Below, in pieces: positions 6,723 to 8,726 of a stretch of DNA of 8,726 bases. The stretch spans positions 1 through 8,726 of the forward strand of contig JAIOQF010000062.1 of assembly GCA_021413535.1 (NCBI GenBank), in the 5' to 3' direction. The position numbers and the translations under genes are program-made. The notes under the pieces are model-generated. The model was not told the DNA's origin. It did no database searches and saw only the letters and a program-made list of their open reading frames with translations. Positions within the stretch are counted from its first letter, which is position 1, and every line of letters begins with the position of its first letter. Source of the stretch: Verrucomicrobiota bacterium (GTDB taxonomy: Bacteria > Verrucomicrobiota > Verrucomicrobiia > Verrucomicrobiales > Verrucomicrobiaceae).

Positions 6723-6744
6723 TGATCTTGTGAAAACAAGATTA
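6723..6744 (+). terminator. GAAA-tetraloop hairpin after glpX, possible 3' end
   Basis: TGATCTTGT pairs with ACAAGATTA (9 bp including one G-T) around a GAAA tetraloop, 11 nt after the glpX stop. The stem is AT-rich and no T-tract follows, so termination would be weak; it may instead stabilise an mRNA end. Confidence 0.35.
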
Positions 6745-6775
6745 CATGTCGGCGTAAGGAAGCAGGGGGTAAAAG

Positions 6776-6820
6776 CAGTTGATACGTCCCGCTTCAACTG
6801 GGTCTACGAGGTGCCGTATC
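6776..6820 (+). repeat. Two overlapping, mutually exclusive stems
   Basis: CAGTTGA (6776-6782) pairs perfectly with TCAACTG (6794-6800) over an 11-nt loop. GATACG (6781-6786) pairs perfectly with CGTATC (6815-6820). The arms share 6781-6782, so only one stem can form at full length. Short stems like these also arise by chance; no known riboswitch is recognised. Confidence 0.3.
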
Positions 6821-6958
6821 GTCGGCGTGATGCGGATGATCGGGCCTTCGCCTTTCCATATTTTATATGATGTTGACAAACAATCGCCAAGGTTGTTGAT
6901 CTGATGCGAGCAGGACTTGCTTGCAAGGTTCACTCAAGCCATCATCCAGCCCAACCCG

Positions 6959-6964
6959 TAAAAT
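6959..6964 (+). promoter_or_regulatory. Possible -10 element, near-leaderless start
   Basis: TAAAAT (5 of 6 to TATAAT) ends 8 nt before the ATG at 6973, the same spacing as GATAAT before the SGNH-like/PVC gene. No convincing -35 box at the right distance. Confidence 0.25.
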
Positions 6965-6972
6965 ATATCGCC

Positions 6973-7761
6973 ATGTATTTTGTAAGAACGCTTTGCGTGT
7001 TGTTGGCTTTTTGTTTCTGCCGCCAGTCTTTATTTTCACAGGATACCGTTGAGCAATGGCAAAAGCTGACGGTCGAGGATTTCCCTCAGATCGCAGTGAA
7101 AGGATCTGAGTTGAATCTCAAATATGTTCAGAGGGTTAAAACCTTGCGGGATACAGACCCCTCATTTTTCAGGGATCCACGGTGGCCTTACGCCGTCGCC
7201 GAGCAAATCACAGCCAAGTCGCTGATTCCGGGAATCGAGGATGTGGTGATTCCACCCTCGCGCACTTCCAGTTCTTCGATGCGCAGTTCGTCGACGGGCG
7301 GTGTCTATACACCCAGCGGGACAAAAGTTGATGTCATCGCTGCCAAGGATGTTGCGACCAAAGGCGTCGTTGGACAGATGATTTGCGTTCAGGGGGTGAT
7401 TGCCAAAACAATGCTGCCCGGGCTGGCGGTGCAAGATCGCTTCTACTTGCAGTTGAAGCCTGACTTGCTTTGCGAATTCATGGTAGCCTCGTTTTTCACC
7501 CGCAGCGGCCGAAGCATGAGTGATCAGGGCTACGATCACATGAATTATTCACAATTAAAACTGAGGTTTCTCAGCGGCTCCATTTTCGTCTATGGCCCTC
7601 GCAGCAGAAGCTATGAAGACCGTAATTCGGTCGTGAAGCTGGGAGAGATACTCAAGGCGGGGGAGATGGTCTACATATACGGAAGGCTCGAAGGAAGCGG
7701 CTCTGTCGGCATCGACAAAGGATTGATGATTCGTGACTGTTTGCTGCTTAAGCCGAATTGA
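6973..7761 (+). CDS. Exported protein of unknown function, possible OB-like C-terminal domain
   Basis: A 262-residue protein I do not recognise. The ATG at 6973 is preferred over one at 6904 because residues 1-22 then form a signal peptide (MYFVRTLCVLLAFCFCRQSL, then FS before QDTVEQW), giving an exported product. Residues 24-95 look helical and charged. A Ser-rich patch (RTSSSSMRSSSTGG, 97-110) acts as a linker. The remainder, from about 130, alternates short beta-like segments: VGQMICVQGVIAK, RFYLQLKP, FVYGP, and finally GEMVYIYGRLEG with MIRDCLLLKP. That alternation recalls small OB-fold domains such as the tRNA_anti-like family, but this is an impression from strand pattern only. No catalytic or metal motif is seen. 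It sits alone between two intergenic gaps, with no Shine-Dalgarno. Confidence 0.75.
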   Translation: MYFVRTLCVLLAFCFCRQSLFSQDTVEQWQKLTVEDFPQIAVKGSELNLKYVQRVKTLRDTDPSFFRDPRWPYAVAEQITAKSLIPGIEDVVIPPSRTSSSSMRSSSTGGVYTPSGTKVDVIAAKDVATKGVVGQMICVQGVIAKTMLPGLAVQDRFYLQLKPDLLCEFMVASFFTRSGRSMSDQGYDHMNYSQLKLRFLSGSIFVYGPRSRSYEDRNSVVKLGEILKAGEMVYIYGRLEGSGSVGIDKGLMIRDCLLLKPN

Positions 7762-7822
7762 GTTGCCCTCCAGGCGAGTTGTTCTACAGCCAGTGAAGCC
7801 CTGGGGAAAGCGGCGAGATGGT

Positions 7823-7891
7823 TTTCATCCGCAGATTGCGCAGTTGCAGAAAGGTATTAGCATCTTCATTCTGCGAAATCTGAGGATGAAA
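7823..7891. repeat. 69-bp imperfect inverted repeat, REP-like
   Basis: The 21-nt left arm (7823-7843, core CATCCGCAGATTGCGCAG) is complementary to the right arm (7871-7891, core CTGCGAAATCTGAGGATG) at 19 of 21 positions, with two G-A mismatches. The spacer is 27 nt. The arms are built from AATCTG/GCAG units, a composition I associate with interspersed palindromic repeats in environmental bacteria. It lies wholly in the gap between the exported unknown and pilT, and could also fold as a strong transcript stem. Confidence 0.7.
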
Positions 7892-7903
7892 TCAGTGCTT
7901 TCT

Positions 7904-7909
7904 TAAAAT
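7904..7909 (+). promoter_or_regulatory. Possible -10 element for pilT
   Basis: TAAAAT (5 of 6 to TATAAT) lies 15 nt before the pilT ATG. The bases at -35 spacing fall inside the right arm of the inverted repeat and match TTGACA poorly. Confidence 0.25.
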
Positions 7910-7924
7910 TCATCAAACAATCAA

Positions 7925-8726
7925 ATGCCTGCCCACGATCTCATTGACTACCTTACGATGGTCATCAATCACGGAGGTTCCGATCTCCATCTCGGGGCGG
8001 GCGCGCAGCCGATGGTGCGGTTGAACGGCGTCTTGCAAGCACTGGCGGAAGAAGTGCTTGATGCTCAGGATTGCCGCGATCTGATCTTTAGCGCGCTGAA
8101 GGAAACTCAGCGCGCACGCTTGGAGCATGATTGGGAATTGGATTTTGCGATTGATGTCGAGAACGTGGGCCGCTTCCGCGGCACGGCGTGTTATGCGATG
8201 ACGCATGTGGAGGCCTGCTTCCGGCATATTCCCAGTTCGATTCCCGAACTGCAGGATTTGGGACATGGCCCGACGGTGGAGGGTTTGTGCAAGGAGGGAC
8301 ACGGACTGGTGTTGATCACCGGCGTGAGCGGTTCCGGTAAGACCACGACGCTGGCCAGCATGATTCAAAAGATTGCCCGCGAGCGGGGCGGCGCGATTAT
8401 TTCCATCGAAGATCCGATTGAGTATGTCTTCGAGCATCATCGCGGCATCGTGCGCCAGCGGCAGGTGGGCTCGGACACTCAGAGCTTTCTTCATGCGATG
8501 CGCAATGCGCTGCGCTCGGACGCGGATGTAATTGTCATTGGAGAAATGCGGGATTTGGAAACGATTCGCATCGCCATCACCGCAGCGGAGACTGGGCATC
8601 TGGTGATCGCCACCCTGCATACGACGGATGCTCCTTCCACTGTGGCGCGGATTCTCGATGCGTTTCCTGATGAGGTGCAGGATTACGTCAGCTCGCAGCT
8701 TGCGCATTGTCTGCTGGGGGTCGTCT
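7925..8726 (+). CDS. pilT: Type IV pilus twitching-motility ATPase (partial, 3' end off window)
   Basis: 267 codons are present of a protein usually about 345-375 residues long; the C-terminus is cut by the window edge. PilT is the hexameric cytoplasmic ATPase that powers type IV pilus retraction. The N-terminal domain starts DLIDYLTMVINHGGSDLHLG, the classic PilT opening. The core follows in order: Walker A GVSGSGKTTT (133-142, Lys139), Asp box SIEDPIEY (Glu162, Asp163), Walker B VIVIGEMRDLET (Glu207), and His box HLVIATLHTTDA (His225, His232). GEMRDLET and the Asp box point to PilT/PilU rather than the assembly ATPase PilB. PilT is favoured over PilU, but the missing C-terminus would help decide. 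No Shine-Dalgarno precedes the ATG, and no other pilus gene lies to the left, so it appears to start its own transcript. Confidence 0.93.
   Translation, partial: MPAHDLIDYLTMVINHGGSDLHLGAGAQPMVRLNGVLQALAEEVLDAQDCRDLIFSALKETQRARLEHDWELDFAIDVENVGRFRGTACYAMTHVEACFRHIPSSIPELQDLGHGPTVEGLCKEGHGLVLITGVSGSGKTTTLASMIQKIARERGGAIISIEDPIEYVFEHHRGIVRQRQVGSDTQSFLHAMRNALRSDADVIVIGEMRDLETIRIAITAAETGHLVIATLHTTDAPSTVARILDAFPDEVQDYVSSQLAHCLLGVV

Larger units (their letters stand above)
6712..6972. other. Intergenic region with hairpins, no confident gene
   Basis: These 261 bp lie between glpX and the exported protein of unknown function. They hold a GAAA-loop hairpin just after glpX (6723-6744), two mutually exclusive stems (6776-6820), and a TTGACA at 6873 without a good -10. 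A 46-codon frame from GTG 6730 to TGA 6870 is open in the glpX frame, but I do not recognise the peptide and treat it as probably non-coding. Confidence 0.5.

Noticed and set aside
6730..6870. 46-codon frame starting GTG in the glpX frame
   Set aside because: There is no ribosome-binding site, no recognised peptide, the frame is short enough to occur by chance, and it overlaps hairpin structures.
6873..6878. Perfect TTGACA upstream of the exported unknown protein
   Set aside because: The hexamers 16-18 nt downstream (GTTGAT, TTGATC, TGATCT) are poor -10 matches, so no promoter is claimed.
7913..8707. Long open frame (264 codons) on the minus strand
   Set aside because: It is antisense to pilT, which shows intact Walker A, Walker B, Asp and His boxes.

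Overview
The window looks like a chromosomal segment of a Verrucomicrobiota-type bacterium; a planctomycete is the main alternative. This rests on gene content rather than a marker gene. The segment carries exported ThuA-like proteins, SGNH/GDSL hydrolases, and an SGNH-like domain joined to the start of a PVC-type (TIGR02604-like) propeller protein. It also has a class II FBPase and a PilT ATPase, and most start codons lack a convincing Shine-Dalgarno sequence. No insertion sequence, CRISPR array, integrase or phage gene is visible.

The left half (1-3631) is on the minus strand. In transcription order it holds an exported ThuA-like protein (3631-2609), tRNA-Ala(UGC) (2500-2425), a small exported SGNH hydrolase with an intact triad (2379-1702), a 247-bp gap with two abutting hairpins, and an SGNH-like/PVC-propeller protein (1454 to beyond the left edge). 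The SGNH-like domain of that last gene lacks the expected Ser and Asp.

The right half (3835-8726) is on the plus strand. It holds a second exported ThuA-like protein, a calcineurin-type metallophosphoesterase missing its N-terminal third, a class II fructose-1,6-bisphosphatase (glpX), an unrecognised exported protein that may contain an OB-like domain, and pilT, cut by the right edge. The two ThuA genes are divergent and share a 203-bp control region containing a 13-bp palindrome and three evenly spaced CCGGGC motifs.

The ThuA, SGNH and PVC-propeller genes belong to families that often sit together in gene sets for exported or periplasmic breakdown of sugars and esters in this phylum, so a shared role here is plausible but inferred. 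glpX (gluconeogenesis or pentose phosphate turnover) and pilT (pilus retraction) look like ordinary chromosomal genes. I found no convincing new multi-gene system. The best second-look items are the degenerate SGNH domain, the beheaded metallophosphoesterase, the tRNA-SGNH gene junction, the palindromic control region, and a 69-bp REP-like inverted repeat before pilT.
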